Positions 1 to 8,780 of a stretch of DNA of 64,000 nt are shown piece by piece; the first letter of the stretch is position 1, and each line of letters starts with the position of its first letter. Below the pieces are notes generated by a model. That model did no database searches and had not been told where the DNA came from. It was given only the letters and a program-made list of their open reading frames with translations. The stretch covers positions 62,001 through 126,000 of the forward strand of contig CAZIOT010000005.1 in NCBI GenBank assembly GCA_964540965.1, given 5' to 3'. Source of the DNA: JADYZU01 sp964540965. Its GTDB lineage: Bacteria > Pseudomonadota > Alphaproteobacteria > Rhodobacterales > Rhodobacteraceae. Made by a program: the position numbers and the translations under genes.

Positions 1-1818
1 TGCCACGGAACACAATGCAATGCGGGCGCCGGTTCCGGCGGCATTGCCGGCCGATTGCACCTTGTCGAGTGCCACATCGGGGATCATCCCCAGCACCATC
101 GCGTGTTTCGGGCTGATATGGGCGCCGAATGCGCCGGCCAATACCACGCGGTCGACGGTATCGACGCCCATTTCGTCCATCAGCAGCCGTGCCCCGGCAT
201 AAAGCGCCGATTTCGCAAGCTGGATGGCGCGGATGTCGCCCTGCGTCACGCTGATCCGCGGCCCGCCCGTCGCGCTGCCGTCATGGATCAGATAGCCATG
301 CGTCCGCCCCTGCGGTTCGGACCGCGATGTTCCGGTCTGGTCAGCCGATCCGATCAGGCCGCGCGAATCGACGATGCCGGCCATGCGCATTTCGGCCACC
401 GCCTCGATGATGCCGGAACCGCAGATGCCGGTGATGCCGGTGCCGGCCGTTGCGGCGGCAAAGCCGGGGTCGTCGGACCTTAGGTCGCTGCCGATGACGC
501 GAAAGCGCGGCTCTTTCGTCACGGGGTCGATTTCTACCCGTTCGATGGCGCCGGGGGCGGCGCGCTGGCCGCTCGAGATCTGTGCGCCTTCGAACGCCGG
601 TCCGGTGGGTGACGAACAGGCCAGCACGCGCGCACGGTTGCCCAGCAGGATTTCGGCATTGGTGCCGACATCGACGATCAGGACCAGATCGTCGGACTTG
701 CCCGGCTGTTCAGCCAGCGCCACGGCGGCGGCATCGGCGCCGACATGGCCGGCGATCAGCGGCAAGATATAGACGCGGGCGCCGGGGTTCACCGATTTCA
801 GGTCAAGTTCGACCGCGCCAAGCGACAGGCTGGACGAGGTGGCAAGCGCGAAGGGCGCCTGACCCAGTTCCACCGGGTCGATGCCCAGCAGCAGGTGGTG
901 CATCACCGGGTTGCAGACGAACACCAGTTCAAGGATGTCTCGCGCGGTGATCCCGGCCTGGGATGCCAGATCGGCGGCCAGCCCGTCGATCGCCTTGCGC
1001 ACGGCCGCCGTCATCTCGGCATCGCCGCCGGGGTTCATCATCGCATAGGACACCCGGCTCATCAGATCCTCGCCAAAGCGGATCTGCGGGTTCATCACCC
1101 CGGCGCTGGCGCGGACGGTGCCATCGGCAAGGTCGACCAGATGGGCGGCGATGGTGGTGGACCCCAGGTCGATGGCAAGGCCGTAGATCGCGCCCTCATG
1201 ATAGCCGGGCCAGAGATCGACCAGCCGCCAGCCGCTGCCGGAACGGTTCAGGGCCGCCGTCACTTTCCAGTCGCCCTTGCGCAGGGTCTTTTGCAGCGCG
1301 GCGAGGACCGGCAGCGGCGCGGTCAGGCCGTTGACCTGCCATTGCTCGGACAGCGCGCGCTCCAGCCGGTCAAGGTCGCCCAGCGGTTCGTGCATGTCGG
1401 GTTCGGCAACCTCGACGTAAGCCAGCCGTGTCGCCGGATCCATGGTGACGGCGCGGGTGTCGGCGGCCTTCCTCACCACCTGGCGGTGGACCTGGCTTTC
1501 GGGCGGCACGTCGATGACGACATCGCCCATGATCCGGGCCTGACAGCCCAGCCGCCGCCCCTCTTTCAGGCCGCGCACCCGGTCATAGCGTTCTTCGACC
1601 GCGTTCCATTCGGACAGGGCATCGGGCGCGACGGTGACGCCATGCTTGGGAAATTCGCCGTAGGACGGCGTGATCTGGCATTTCGAGCAGATACCGCGCC
1701 CGCCGCAGACGGAATCGAGGTCGACCCCCAGCGTGCGCGCGGCAGACAGCACCGGCGTGCCCGGCGCGACATGGCCGCGTTTGCCCGAAGGGGTAAAGAT
1801 GACAAGAGGGTCGGTCAT
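1..1818 (-). CDS. Ferredoxin/ASKHA cobalamin-reactivating protein (RamA/RACo-like, DUF4445), C-terminus cut by window edge
   Basis: Predicted ATP-dependent reductive activator that returns oxidised Co(II) corrinoid to Co(I) in a B12-dependent methyltransferase. The frame runs from ATG at 1818 to base 1 without a stop, giving 606 residues; family members usually have some tens more. The N-terminus (about residues 1-110) is a 2Fe-2S ferredoxin domain with Cys38, Cys44, Cys47 and Cys92 in the C-x5-C-x2-C...C pattern (CGGRGICSKC). An ASKHA ATPase part follows with phosphate-binding loops (AIDLGSTTI near residue 207; DVGTNAEI; AGTGITGICGSG; VLAGAFGAHI). It is divergent from guaB. In Rhodobacterales a RamA-like protein of this kind is reported to replace the reactivation domain of MetH, which fits the methyl-THF methyltransferase at 15270; corrinoid methyltransferases for methylamines or betaine are the alternative client. 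Confidence 0.88.
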   Translation of the reverse strand, partial: MTDPLVIFTPSGKRGHVAPGTPVLSAARTLGVDLDSVCGGRGICSKCQITPSYGEFPKHGVTVAPDALSEWNAVEERYDRVRGLKEGRRLGCQARIMGDVVIDVPPESQVHRQVVRKAADTRAVTMDPATRLAYVEVAEPDMHEPLGDLDRLERALSEQWQVNGLTAPLPVLAALQKTLRKGDWKVTAALNRSGSGWRLVDLWPGYHEGAIYGLAIDLGSTTIAAHLVDLADGTVRASAGVMNPQIRFGEDLMSRVSYAMMNPGGDAEMTAAVRKAIDGLAADLASQAGITARDILELVFVCNPVMHHLLLGIDPVELGQAPFALATSSSLSLGAVELDLKSVNPGARVYILPLIAGHVGADAAAVALAEQPGKSDDLVLIVDVGTNAEILLGNRARVLACSSPTGPAFEGAQISSGQRAAPGAIERVEIDPVTKEPRFRVIGSDLRSDDPGFAAATAGTGITGICGSGIIEAVAEMRMAGIVDSRGLIGSADQTGTSRSEPQGRTHGYLIHDGSATGGPRISVTQGDIRAIQLAKSALYAGARLLMDEMGVDTVDRVVLAGAFGAHISPKHAMVLGMIPDVALDKVQSAGNAAGTGARIALCSVA

Positions 1819-1987
1819 GGACTGATTCCGCTGATGGTCCCGCAGCATAGCCTCTGTCGCCGGCAGGCACAGCCCGTTCCCGCCCCGCCTTGCGCGCGAT
1901 GCGACATCGCCGGCGTTTCGCCCTTTCCCCCGGAGGGCAAAGCTGCAATAGGGAAGCGCCAAACGATGCTGCCGCTGATGGAGTCGG

Positions 1988-3439
1988 ATGATGCAGATTC
2001 GCGAGGCCCTTACCTTTGACGATGTGCTTCTTGTGCCCGCCGCCTCGTCGGTGTTGCCCTCGACGGCGGATGTACGCACCAGGGTGACGAAATCCATCGC
2101 CCTGAACATTCCGCTGCTGTCGAGCGCCATGGACACGGTGACCGAGGCGCGGATGGCCATCGCCATGGCGCAGGCCGGCGGCATCGGCGTCATCCACCGT
2201 AACCTCGACGTGGACCGGCAGGCGGCCGATGTGCGGGCGGTGAAACGTTTCGTCTCGGGCATCGTCTACAACCCGATCACCCTGCGCCCGGACCAGACGC
2301 TGGCCGATGCCAAGGAACTGATGGGCCGCTACAATGTCACCGGATTTCCGGTGGTCGACGACCGCGGCCTTGTCGTCGGCATCGTCACCAATCGCGACAT
2401 GCGCTTTGCCGCCGACGACCGCACGCCGGTGCGGGTGATGATGACCGCGAACGATCTGGCGATGCTGACCGAACCCGCCGATCTGGACGAGGCGCGGTCG
2501 CTGATGAAGGCGCGGCGGATCGAGAAGCTGCTGGTGACCGACGGGCAGGGCAAGCTGACGGGGCTCCTGACGCTCAAGGACAGCGAACAGGCGGTGCTGA
2601 ACCCGGTCGCCTGCAAGGACGGGTTGGGCCGGCTGCGCGTCGCCGCGGCCTCGACCGTTGGTGATGCCGGGTTCGAACGGTCGCAGGCCCTGGTCGAGGC
2701 CGGGGTCGATATTGTCGTCATAGACACCGCGCATGGGCACAGCGAAGGCGTCGGGCAGGCGGTCGAGCGGCTCAAGAAACTGTCGAACGAGGTGCAGGTG
2801 ATCGCCGGCAATGTCGCGACGGCCGAAGGCACGCGGGCGCTGATCGGCGCCGGCGCCGATGCGGTCAAGGTCGGCATCGGGCCGGGGTCGATCTGCACCA
2901 CGCGGATGGTGGCGGGCGTCGGCGTGCCGCAGCTGACCGCGGTGATGGATTGCGCCGGGGCCGCCGGCGACGTGCCGGTCATCGCCGATGGCGGCATCAA
3001 GCTGTCGGGCGATTTCGCCAAGGCGATTGCCGCGGGCGCGTCCTGCGCCATGGTCGGCAGCATGATCGCCGGCACGGATGAAAGCCCGGGCGAGGTGATC
3101 CTGTATCAGGGCCGGTCCTTCAAGGCCTATCGCGGCATGGGCAGCCTTGGCGCCATGGCCCGCGGCAGCGCCGACCGCTATTTCCAGAAGGACGCGGCAT
3201 CCGACAAGCTGGTCCCCGAAGGGATCGAGGGGCAGGTGCCCTACAAGGGGTCAGCGCAGGCAGTGATCCACCAGCTTGTCGGCGGCCTGCGCGCCGCCAT
3301 GGGCTATACCGGCAATGCCACGGTCGAGGACATGCGCCACAACTGCCAGTTCGTGAAGATCACCAGCGCGGGGCTCAAGGAAAGCCACGTCCATGACGTG
3401 CAGATCACCCGCGAAAGCCCGAATTACCGGGTCGGCTGA
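1988..3439 (+). CDS. guaB: Inosine-5'-monophosphate dehydrogenase
   Basis: Catalyses the NAD-dependent oxidation of IMP to XMP, the committed step of GMP synthesis, in the cytosol. The 483-residue length is typical. The sequence has a TIM barrel interrupted by a CBS-domain pair at roughly residues 90-205, the active-site loop GPGSICTTR with catalytic Cys303, the IMP-binding ADGGIKLSGD stretch and the RGMGSLGAM flap region. There are two adjacent ATG codons (1988 and 1991); either could start, and GGAG lies a short distance upstream. The stop codon overlaps the start of the next gene by one base (TGATG), so the two are translationally coupled. Confidence 0.98.
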   Translation: MMQIREALTFDDVLLVPAASSVLPSTADVRTRVTKSIALNIPLLSSAMDTVTEARMAIAMAQAGGIGVIHRNLDVDRQAADVRAVKRFVSGIVYNPITLRPDQTLADAKELMGRYNVTGFPVVDDRGLVVGIVTNRDMRFAADDRTPVRVMMTANDLAMLTEPADLDEARSLMKARRIEKLLVTDGQGKLTGLLTLKDSEQAVLNPVACKDGLGRLRVAAASTVGDAGFERSQALVEAGVDIVVIDTAHGHSEGVGQAVERLKKLSNEVQVIAGNVATAEGTRALIGAGADAVKVGIGPGSICTTRMVAGVGVPQLTAVMDCAGAAGDVPVIADGGIKLSGDFAKAIAAGASCAMVGSMIAGTDESPGEVILYQGRSFKAYRGMGSLGAMARGSADRYFQKDAASDKLVPEGIEGQVPYKGSAQAVIHQLVGGLRAAMGYTGNATVEDMRHNCQFVKITSAGLKESHVHDVQITRESPNYRVG

Positions 3440-4605
3440 TGACGCCGGGGGCGCGGGTTCAGGCGGCCATCGACTGTCTTGACCGGATCCTTGCCGGTGC
3501 GCCCGCCGAACAGGTGCTGACCGGCTGGGCGCGGGCCAGCCGCTTTGCCGGTTCGGGCGACCGTGCTGCGGTGCGCGACCATGTCTATGCCGCCCTGCGC
3601 CGGCGGCGATCCTCGGGCTGGATCGGCGGCGGCGGCGGCGCCCGCGCCGTGATGATCGGCAGTCTGACGCAGGACGGCGCCGACCTTGCCGCGCTGTTTT
3701 CCGGTCAGGGCCATGCGCCGGCGCCGCTGACGGCCGGCGAGGGGCAGGGCGACCTTGCACTCGCCCCGTCCGCGGTTGCGGCCGACCTTCCCGACTGGCT
3801 TTGGCAGATGCTGGTGGCGGACCACGGCCCGCAGGCGGCCGATATCGCCGCCGCGCTGCGCCACCGCGCCCCGGTCTGGCTGCGCGCCAGCCTTGCCCGC
3901 GGAACCCGCGACCGTGCCGCCGCCGCGCTGGCAGAGGAGGGGATCGCGACCCGTCCCCATCCCGAAGTGCAGACTGCGCTGGAAGTCACGGGGAATGCCG
4001 GGAAAATCCAGTCCTCGGCTGCCTTCGCCCGCGGTCTGGTCGAGATTCAGGACGCCTCCTCGCAAGCCGCGGTTCTGCGCCTGCCCCTGGCCGCCGGGCA
4101 ACGGGTGCTGGACTATTGCGCCGGCGGCGGCGGCAAGGCGCTGGCAATCGCCGCCCTGACCCGAGGCGCCGTCACCGCCCATGACGCCGATCCGCGCCGC
4201 ATGGCCGACCTGCCGGCCCGCGCCGCCCGCGCCGGGGCGCGGATCGCCATCGACCGGGCGCCGGCGGGGCCGTTCGATCTCGTGCTGGCCGACGCGCCCT
4301 GTTCCGGCAGCGGCACCTGGCGGCGCAGTCCCGATGCGAAATGGCGGCTGACGCCAGAGGGGTTGGGCGATCTTGTCGCACTTCAGGACGCGATCCTTGG
4401 CCGCGCCGCGGCGCTGGTGGCGCCGGGCGGTTACCTCGCCTACGCCACATGTTCGGTCCTAGCTGCCGAAAATGATGGCCGGATCAATGCCTTCCTGGCC
4501 AGCTACCCGGGCTGGCAGGTGCAGGACCAGATGCAGCGCCTGCCCGATGCCGGCGGCGATGGCTTCTATCTTGCCGTGCTGCGCCGCAGGGATGACAACC
4601 TTTAG
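3439..4605 (+). CDS. rsmB: RsmB-type 16S rRNA (cytosine-5) methyltransferase
   Basis: SAM-dependent m5C RNA methyltransferase of the RsmB/NOP2 family, 388 residues. The N-terminal part is a NusB-like RNA-binding extension (to about residue 150). The Rossmann methyltransferase domain follows, with SAM motif I at LDYCAGGGGKAL, motif IV DAPCSGSGTWRRSPD with Cys288, and motif VI YATCSV with Cys338; these two Cys are the release and nucleophile residues of the family. It starts on the guaB stop codon. Linkage of a guaB gene and a sun/rsmB-like gene is common in this family. Exact rRNA position is inferred from homology and not proven; another 16S or 23S cytosine is possible. Confidence 0.9.
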   Translation: MTPGARVQAAIDCLDRILAGAPAEQVLTGWARASRFAGSGDRAAVRDHVYAALRRRRSSGWIGGGGGARAVMIGSLTQDGADLAALFSGQGHAPAPLTAGEGQGDLALAPSAVAADLPDWLWQMLVADHGPQAADIAAALRHRAPVWLRASLARGTRDRAAAALAEEGIATRPHPEVQTALEVTGNAGKIQSSAAFARGLVEIQDASSQAAVLRLPLAAGQRVLDYCAGGGGKALAIAALTRGAVTAHDADPRRMADLPARAARAGARIAIDRAPAGPFDLVLADAPCSGSGTWRRSPDAKWRLTPEGLGDLVALQDAILGRAAALVAPGGYLAYATCSVLAAENDGRINAFLASYPGWQVQDQMQRLPDAGGDGFYLAVLRRRDDNL

Positions 4606-4700
4606 TTGCACTTTGCCGGCCATCGCCTAGTCTCGCGACGATTCACGGATCGTTAGAACTTTTGCGATCCAGTTGGGACGAGGCGAATCGCGAGGGGCAA

Positions 4701-7331
4701 GTGTCTGGGGCAGAGGCGATCTTTGCAGGCCGGATCGACGGCGGCGACAGGGCGTTGCCGCAGGCGCTGATCGTGCTGGTGGCCGGGCTGGTGTCGCTCG
4801 CCGCCGGACTGGTGGTGCCCGAGGCGCGGTTGGCCTTCGGCCTGACGCTCACCGGCGGCATCCTGGTCGCCGCGGCGCTGTTCTTTGCCGGGCTGGGCTT
4901 TCACCGCCACGGCCGCCGCCGCATGCTGGTCGATGCCGCCGCGGTGCTGGTCGGCGCCGATCCGGCCCCGGCCTTTGTCACCGACGACAGCGGCAGCATC
5001 CTCTATCGCAATTCCGCCGCGCATGAACGCTACGCCGACCGCGTGTTCGATTCGCTGCCGCTCGCCTTTGCCGAGATGTTCGCCAATCCCGTCGCGATGA
5101 TCGACCGCCTGCAATCGCGCGCCGGCCTCTCGGGCAGTGCGCGCGAGGATCTGGTGACGCGCCGCGGCCACCTGCGGCTGACCGCCAGCCGGCTGGATCC
5201 GCGGCTGTTTCTGTGGCGGACCGAGGATCTGGGCGACCGCGCCGCCGCCACCCGCGCCGCCGATGCGCTCAGCCTGCCGATGCTGACCGCCGGCCCCTCG
5301 GGCACCATCCTGTTCATGAACGACGCCTTCCGCCGGCTGACCGGCGGCAGGGCGCGGACGCTCGGCCAGATCTTTCACGACCTGCCGCTATCCAGCGGCG
5401 CCCTGCACCGGATCGACACCGCCCACGGCCCGCTCGACAGTCTGGTGGCCGAGGTGGCCGGCAGCGGCGGCCGGCGCGAAATCTATCTCCTGCCCGGAGA
5501 GCCGGGGGCGGCGCGCGCTTCCCTGGTGGGCTGGCACGAGGTCGAGGATTTGCCGGTGCCGCTCCTCAAGATCTCGCCCGAGGGCGTGGTTCTTGCCTGC
5601 AACCGCGAGGCGCGGGCGCTGTTGCCGATGCCGGTCGCCGCCGGCAGCAGGCTGTCGGAACTGCTCGACGGGCTCGGGCGTCCGCTGATCGACTGGGTGC
5701 GCGACACCGCCGCCGGCCGCGGCAACGGCGCGCCGCAATTCCTGCGCGGCGCCGGCGAACACCAGGATTTCTTCGTCCGCGTCGCCCTCAGCCCGGCGGG
5801 CCACGGCGACGACCTGCATATCGTCGCCGTGCTGAATGACGTGACCGAGCTGAAGTCGCTCGAGGCGAAATTCGTGCAAAGCCAGAAGATGCAGGCCATT
5901 GGCCAGCTTGCCGGCGGGGTGGCGCATGATTTCAACAACCTGCTGACCGCGATTTCCGGCCATTGCGACCTGCTGCTCTTGCGTCACGACCAGACCGATC
6001 CCGAATACCCCGACCTGATCCAGATCCACCAGAACGCCAATCGCGCTGCCAGCCTTGTCGGGCAGTTGCTGGCGTTTTCGCGCAAGCAGAACCTGATGCC
6101 GCAGGTCCTTGACCTGCGCGATACGCTGGCGGAACTGACGCATCTGCTGAACCGGCTGGTCGGCGAAAAGGTCAGCCTGACGCTCGACCACGACCCGGCA
6201 CTGGCGGCGATCCGCGCCGACAAGCGCCAGCTGGAACAGGTCATCATGAACCTGGTGGTCAACGCCCGCGACGCGATGCCCGCCGGTGGCGCCATCCGGA
6301 TCGAGACAGCGAATCTGCACCTCTCTGCCGCGCTGGAACGCGACCGCGCCACGGTGCCGGCCGGCGATTATGTCGTGGTGCGGGTGATAGATCACGGCAC
6401 CGGCATCGCGCCCGAGCGGCTGCCGAAGATCTTCGAACCCTTCTACACCACCAAGCGCCTGGGCGAGGGCACCGGACTGGGCCTGTCGACCGCCTATGGC
6501 ATCGTCAAGCAGACCGGCGGCTTTATCTTTGCCGACAGTGTCGAGGGCGAGGGCACGGTTTTTTCGCTGTATTTCCCAGCCTGTAACGTGGCTGCGGCGG
6601 CAGAGGCGGCGGGTCAGGCGGCCGGGGCGCAGCAGGCCACATTCCCCCCAGCGGCCAAGACCGGAGAGGACGCACCGTCGGGCGACGATCCGGGGCTCGC
6701 AGCGCGGATCGCCGGGTTGCTTGCAAAGCCGGAGGCGGCCGGGGGCGGGCTGCAGGACGATGCCATGGAACAGCCGCAGCCGGTCGCCCTGCGTGGCGCC
6801 GCGGGCGAGAGCCTCGCACGCCCAACCGGGCCCGCGGCGGACGCGCGGTTGGGCGCGGGGCCGGACGGCGGTCTCGCCCGGGGCGAGGCGGTCGTCGAAA
6901 ATGGCTTGGGGATGGGTGCATCCCCTGCTGCCGACCATGGCGCGTTCGGCCTTCTGCCGCGCAAGGGCGATGGCGTCGTCCTGCTGGTCGAGGACGAGGC
7001 GCCGGTGCGGGCCTTTGCCAGTCGGGCGCTGCGCCTGCGCGGCTGGTCGGTGATCGAGGCCGACAGCGCCGAGGCGGCGCTGACCCTGCTCGCCGATCCG
7101 CGGATCGAGGTCGATGTCTTTGTCACCGATGTCATCATGCCCGGCAAGGACGGCCCGACCTGGGTGCGCGAGGCGCTGGTCGACCGTCCCGACACCCGCG
7201 TCGTCTTCGTCTCGGGCTATGCCGAGGATGCCTTTGCCGAACAGAAATCCCTGATCCCGCATTCGGTCTTCCTGCCGAAACCCTTCTCGCTCAGCGAACT
7301 GACCAGCACCGTGCAGGCGCAATTGCACTGA
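4701..7331 (+). CDS. cckA: CckA-type hybrid histidine kinase (cell-cycle/flagellar regulator)
   Basis: Membrane hybrid kinase that feeds the ChpT-CtrA phosphorelay in alphaproteobacteria. I chose GTG 4701 because GAGGGG lies just upstream; an in-frame TTG at 4662 would add 13 residues. In the 876-residue product, two transmembrane helices lie at about residues 15-65, PAS-like regions follow to about 390, then the dimerisation/H box GGVAHDFNN with His409, a HATPase domain (N box VMNLVVNARDAM, G boxes DHGTGIAPE and GEGTGLGLS) to about 625, and a C-terminal receiver (LLVEDEAPVRAF, phosphoacceptor Asp810 in VTDVIMPGKDG, Lys in LPKPF). Odd: about 130 residues of Ala/Gly/Pro-rich, low-complexity sequence (about 626-756) separate the ATPase from the receiver. 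Confidence 0.92.
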   Translation: MSGAEAIFAGRIDGGDRALPQALIVLVAGLVSLAAGLVVPEARLAFGLTLTGGILVAAALFFAGLGFHRHGRRRMLVDAAAVLVGADPAPAFVTDDSGSILYRNSAAHERYADRVFDSLPLAFAEMFANPVAMIDRLQSRAGLSGSAREDLVTRRGHLRLTASRLDPRLFLWRTEDLGDRAAATRAADALSLPMLTAGPSGTILFMNDAFRRLTGGRARTLGQIFHDLPLSSGALHRIDTAHGPLDSLVAEVAGSGGRREIYLLPGEPGAARASLVGWHEVEDLPVPLLKISPEGVVLACNREARALLPMPVAAGSRLSELLDGLGRPLIDWVRDTAAGRGNGAPQFLRGAGEHQDFFVRVALSPAGHGDDLHIVAVLNDVTELKSLEAKFVQSQKMQAIGQLAGGVAHDFNNLLTAISGHCDLLLLRHDQTDPEYPDLIQIHQNANRAASLVGQLLAFSRKQNLMPQVLDLRDTLAELTHLLNRLVGEKVSLTLDHDPALAAIRADKRQLEQVIMNLVVNARDAMPAGGAIRIETANLHLSAALERDRATVPAGDYVVVRVIDHGTGIAPERLPKIFEPFYTTKRLGEGTGLGLSTAYGIVKQTGGFIFADSVEGEGTVFSLYFPACNVAAAAEAAGQAAGAQQATFPPAAKTGEDAPSGDDPGLAARIAGLLAKPEAAGGGLQDDAMEQPQPVALRGAAGESLARPTGPAADARLGAGPDGGLARGEAVVENGLGMGASPAADHGAFGLLPRKGDGVVLLVEDEAPVRAFASRALRLRGWSVIEADSAEAALTLLADPRIEVDVFVTDVIMPGKDGPTWVREALVDRPDTRVVFVSGYAEDAFAEQKSLIPHSVFLPKPFSLSELTSTVQAQLH

Positions 7332-7783
7332 CCTACCCGCCTGGGCGGCGGTGGGCTACCGTGGCGCCCAGGACTCGTTAAACTAGGCCGCGCGCTGCAC
7401 CGGCCTGCTGGAGATCGGGTCTTCGGCGCGGACCTTCATGGCGCCCGCACGATCCGGTGCCGACACTCGGCAGAGCGAAATCAGGCCGCGCGCGGCCATA
7501 GCCCAACGTGCCGAATCTGACACCCGGAGAGGGGAAACAGCGTCCGGCCCGGCCGCGCGACTGCAGACGGGCGATCCGACGCCGACAGCGGATCCGACCC
7601 CGACAGCGGAACCGACGCGTACAGCGGATCCGAAGCCGACAGCGGAGAGACGGGGATCGCGTCCTCGGTGGTGGACCGCCCTGATGGCTGCCGCTTGGAA
7701 GGCGATGACCAACGGAAATAGCGCCTTCGGGCGGACCACCCCAACCGTGATGCCAGTGGGTCGCCGACCGACAGCGCCGGCCC
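7332..7783. other. 452-bp gene-free region between convergent cckA and glk
   Basis: No credible gene: frames on both strands that cross it are Arg/Pro/Ser-rich, have no ribosome-binding site and resemble nothing I recognise. It holds a weak hairpin just after cckA (CTGGGCG at 7341-7347 pairing with CGCCCAG at 7365-7371, no T tract) and a four-copy 18-bp tandem repeat at 7573-7644, annotated separately. Confidence 0.7.
7573..7644. repeat. Tandem repeat, four copies of an 18-bp unit
   Basis: Four head-to-tail 18-bp units at 7573-7590, 7591-7608, 7609-7626 and 7627-7644. The unit is GATCCGACGCCGACAGCG; copies 2 and 4 differ from it at one position each and copy 3 at a few. Because 18 is a multiple of three, all frames through it stay open and would encode a six-residue repeat, but no gene start or homology supports translation. 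Confidence 0.95.
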
Positions 7784-8752
7784 TTACCCCAGCCCCGCCA
7801 GATAGGCCGCGCAGCCGGTCAGGGCCGCGTAATCGTCCTCGACCACGCCGACGCCGAAATTGCCCATGAAGCCGGCGAAGCGGCCCTTGTCGCGGAAGGC
7901 GCCGGCAAAGTCGAAACGGTCGAGCCAGGGGGCGAAGGCGCGGGCGACGCCGCCGACCAGGTAGATGCCGCCGAAGGGCAACTGGATCAGGGCCAGGTTG
8001 CCGGCGACGGTGCCAAGCATGCGGACAAAGACCTCGGCCGCGGCAACGGCCACCGGATCGTCGCCGCTGTCGAGCGCGGCCATGATGTCCTGCGCCCGGG
8101 CCTCGCGCGGGGTGCCGGCCTCGGCCCCGGCCCAGGCATAGACATGTTCGATGCCGCGGCCCGACAGCACATCCTCGGCCGCCGGAAAACCGTGGGCGCT
8201 GCCGACAAAGGCGGCAAGGCGCATGTCGGCCTCGGTCCGCACCGGCAGGTTGACATGGCCGGATTCGGAGGGCGGCACCAGACGCCCATGCCGGCCATCG
8301 AACACCGGCGCCGCGTTGAAGCCGGTGCCGACACCGATCACCAGCCGCGTGGCATCGGGGGCGGCTTCGGGAAAGGGCACCACGCTGCGGATCAGGCCCG
8401 GCGCGATATGGCCAAGGGCATGGCCCTGTGCCTGAAGGTCGTTCAGCAGCGCCACCGTCTCGGCCCCGGTGGCGCGGGCCAAAGTCGCCTCGTCCATGGT
8501 CCAGTCGAGATTGGTCATCGTCGCGCGGCCGCCCTGCACCGGCCCGGCGACCGCGACGCAACAGGCGCGGGCATCGACGCCGCCCTCGTCGGCCAGAAAG
8601 CGGCGCAGCACGGTTTCCAGCCCCGGAAACTCGGCATTGGCATAGCGGCGCACGGTGGCGCCGATCACCTGCCGCCCCTCGGCCAGCGCCACGCGGGTAT
8701 TGGTCCCGCCGATGTCGGCGACCACGGAATAGCGGTTGGCGGGGTGGCTCAT
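7784..8752 (-). CDS. glk: Glucokinase
   Basis: ATP-dependent phosphorylation of glucose to glucose 6-phosphate in the cytosol. 322 residues from ATG 8752, preceded by GGAG; an upstream in-frame start would add 13 low-complexity residues and overlap the neighbouring gene. It belongs to the Glk family (hexokinase/actin fold), not ROK: the phosphate-1 motif is DIGGTNTR at residues 13-20, the catalytic base is in LLNDLQA (Asp105), and the second phosphate region is GVGTGFNA. It lies 28 bp downstream of the beta-glucosidase on the same strand, so glucose released by that enzyme would be phosphorylated by this one. Confidence 0.94.
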   Translation of the reverse strand: MSHPANRYSVVADIGGTNTRVALAEGRQVIGATVRRYANAEFPGLETVLRRFLADEGGVDARACCVAVAGPVQGGRATMTNLDWTMDEATLARATGAETVALLNDLQAQGHALGHIAPGLIRSVVPFPEAAPDATRLVIGVGTGFNAAPVFDGRHGRLVPPSESGHVNLPVRTEADMRLAAFVGSAHGFPAAEDVLSGRGIEHVYAWAGAEAGTPREARAQDIMAALDSGDDPVAVAAAEVFVRMLGTVAGNLALIQLPFGGIYLVGGVARAFAPWLDRFDFAGAFRDKGRFAGFMGNFGVGVVEDDYAALTGCAAYLAGLG

Positions 8753-8780
8753 GGGCGGCTCCGGCGTTCGGCGGCGGCGG

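Noticed and set aside
5388..7328. A 646-codon minus-strand frame over cckA
   Set aside because: Kinase H, N, G and receiver motifs are all on the plus strand.
7438..7869. A 143-codon plus frame and an 87-codon minus frame through the tandem repeat
   Set aside because: No ribosome-binding site, low-complexity composition, overlap with glk; the repeat length (18 bp) alone explains the open frames.
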